Of a stretch of DNA of 8,511 bases, positions 7,538 through 8,511 are shown in pieces. The position numbers and the translations under genes are program-made. Source of the stretch: Rhodospirillales bacterium. GTDB taxonomy: Bacteria > Pseudomonadota > Alphaproteobacteria > Acetobacterales > Acetobacteraceae. Positions within the stretch are counted from its first letter, which is position 1. Every line of letters begins with the position of its first letter. The notes beneath the pieces were generated by a model, which saw nothing but the letters and a program-made list of their open reading frames with translations, did not search any database and was not told where the DNA came from. The stretch is from assembly GCA_903644035.1 (NCBI GenBank), contig CAHJXG010000225.1, positions 1 through 8,511 of the forward strand, written 5' to 3'.

Positions 7538-7544
7538 CTTCGCG

Positions 7545-8240
7545 TCATCGCGCCGTGAACTGAGTCTTGCCGAACATCACCTCGCGCTCCGCGTCGCTCA
7601 TCGGCCCTTGGAGTTGATGGTCCGCCAGCACCGCCACCCCCCGTTGCACCGCCGGCCGTGACGCGATCTCGTCGTGCCAGCGTGCCACGGACGGATAGCT
7701 TGCCAGGTCGATGCCACGCCGCTCCGGGTTCCGCACCCAGGGGAAGGTCGCGATGTCGGCGATGCTGTACTCTGAACCGGCCAGGTAGGCGTTGCCGGCC
7801 AGCCGCTTCTCCAGGACGCGATGCAGGCGCTGCACCTCGTTGCCATAACGCTCGATGACGTAAGGCAGCTTTTCGGGCGCATAGGCCGCGAAGTGGTTGT
7901 ACTGTCCGAACATCGGCCCCACCCCGCCCATCTGGAACATCAGCCACTGCAGGCAGGACAGCCGTTGCGCGGGATCGCTGGGCATGAGCGCCCCGCCCTT
8001 CTCGGCCAGGTAGATCAGGATGGCGCCGGATTCGAAGAGGGCGAGTGGGACGCCGTCGGGTCCGTCGGGATCGACGATGGCAGGGATGCGATGGTTGGGC
8101 GTGATGGCCAGGAACTCCGGCTTGAACTGCTCGCCGGCGCCGATGTTCACGGGGATCACCTTGTAGGGAAGCCCTAGCTCCTCCAGCGCGATGTGCACCT
8201 TGTGGCCATTTGGGGTAGGCCAAGTCCAAACTTCTATCAT
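7545..8240 (-). CDS. Glutathione S-transferase, YfcG/nu-class-like
   Basis: A cytosolic thioredoxin-fold enzyme of the nu-class group typified by E. coli YfcG, which acts as a glutathione-dependent disulfide-bond reductase. The 231-residue product begins MIEVWTWPTPNGHKV; T9 and N11 in the TPNGHK motif match the YfcG residues that contact glutathione, and there is no N-terminal catalytic cysteine. NHRIPAIVD with the cis-proline and ESGAI (E70-S71) form the rest of the glutathione site. The all-helical C-terminal domain shows LQWLMFQMGGVGPMFGQ, YVIERYGNEVQRLHRVLEKRLA and YSIADIATFPWV. Length and motifs match YfcG throughout. The start at 8240 is chosen over one 21 codons upstream (8303) because AAGGAG (8251-8246) lies five bases before it and the family begins here. 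The gene is convergent with rpmG and shares its terminator. The exact physiological substrate cannot be inferred. Confidence 0.92.
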   Translation of the reverse strand: MIEVWTWPTPNGHKVHIALEELGLPYKVIPVNIGAGEQFKPEFLAITPNHRIPAIVDPDGPDGVPLALFESGAILIYLAEKGGALMPSDPAQRLSCLQWLMFQMGGVGPMFGQYNHFAAYAPEKLPYVIERYGNEVQRLHRVLEKRLAGNAYLAGSEYSIADIATFPWVRNPERRGIDLASYPSVARWHDEIASRPAVQRGVAVLADHQLQGPMSDAEREVMFGKTQFTAR

Positions 8241-8245
8241 GGACA

Positions 8246-8251
8246 CTCCTT
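8246..8251 (-). promoter_or_regulatory. Shine-Dalgarno sequence for the GST gene
   Basis: On the - strand AAGGAG lies five bases before the ATG at 8240-8238. It is a near-perfect ribosome binding site and settles the start. Confidence 0.75.
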
Positions 8252-8499
8252 GATCAGGTCTCGACCAGCGCCTGCGGGCCGCGGCACATGGTTCGTCAGG
8301 CATTCAGCACCCAAAGGGTCCGTCGTTAACCAGGCCGTAAGCTTTGTCATGGAAAACGTGACGCGGAACCAATCGTGAGACGGGCATGATCGCTGCACAC
8401 CATACAACCCTGCTGCGGACGCCTTCGCCGCGCGCTTGCCCGGCGGCAGCCGCTGGCCGCGCGGGGGCTGCAACCCGCCGGCGCCTGGAACGCGGACTG
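8252..8499. other. Unassigned DNA upstream of the GST gene
   Basis: About 250 bases in which no gene can be established. The stretch from about 8280 to 8405 is visibly poorer in GC than the genes and may hold promoters, although I see no convincing -35/-10 pair on either strand. From about 8405 to 8499 the DNA is GC-rich again and could be the edge of another gene. Two open frames touch the right end: a + strand frame from ATG 8386 with no clear ribosome binding site, and a - strand frame whose TGA (8239-8237) overlaps the GST ATG. Neither product resembles a family I recognise, so neither is annotated as a gene. Confidence 0.5.
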
Positions 8500-8511
8500 A
8501 GATCGGAAGAG
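8500..8511 (+). other. Illumina TruSeq adapter remnant at contig end
   Basis: The last 12 bases, AGATCGGAAGAG, exactly match the beginning of the standard TruSeq adapter. The match runs to the very last base of the window, as expected for read-through adapter left untrimmed at a contig end. These bases should be treated as artefact and masked; any open frame running into them has no real end here. Confidence 0.93.

Noticed and set aside
8241..8303. A 21-residue N-terminal extension of the glutathione transferase
   Set aside because: The family begins at MIEVWTWPTPNGHK, and AAGGAG lies five bases before that ATG; the extension is compositionally unlike the protein.
1..8511. CRISPR array, insertion sequence, tRNA or rRNA gene
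   Set aside because: I saw no regularly spaced repeats, transposase-like protein, terminal inverted repeats with target duplications, or cloverleaf-like sequence. The genes present are ordinary chromosomal housekeeping genes.

Overview
The window is GC-rich DNA with strong G/C bias at third codon positions. It looks like an alphaproteobacterium, most plausibly of the Rhodospirillales/Azospirillum type. The basis is the gene order dprA-topA-rnr, a TopA with a long Lys/Ala/Pro-rich tail, a cysteine-free ribosomal protein L33 and a CTTGAC-type promoter in front of rpmG. The assignment comes from recognising families and gene order; no search was run.

Layout. Bases 2-733 hold the 3' two-thirds of dprA, cut by the left edge. 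After a 50-base gap come topA (784-3486), rnr (3488-5680) and a signal-peptide-bearing S41/CtpA-like protease (5677-7221), all on the + strand. topA and rnr are separated by one base, and rnr and the protease overlap by four bases in an ATGA junction, so these three genes look like one translationally coupled unit. A 107-base intergenic region follows with a probable promoter and a small leader hairpin, then rpmG (7329-7496), which is only 55 codons long. A nested hairpin between rpmG and the next gene probably terminates transcription from both sides. A YfcG/nu-class glutathione transferase gene lies convergently on the - strand (7545-8240). The last ~270 bases contain no gene I can establish.

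How the genes fit together. DprA (protection of single-stranded DNA and RecA loading), topoisomerase I (relaxation of negative supercoils) and RNase R (decay of structured RNA) form a conserved nucleic-acid housekeeping cluster. The S41 protease is exported and has no obvious functional link to them. L33 is a 50S ribosomal protein under what looks like its own promoter. The glutathione transferase is an independent redox gene.

The final 12 bases (8500-8511) exactly match the start of the common Illumina TruSeq adapter, so the right end is a contig end with untrimmed adapter and should not be read as genome. I found no convincing new biological system. The observations most worth following are the adapter artefact, the composition change with tandem TTA codons in dprA, the extended exported protease in the operon, and the unresolved DNA upstream of the glutathione transferase gene.
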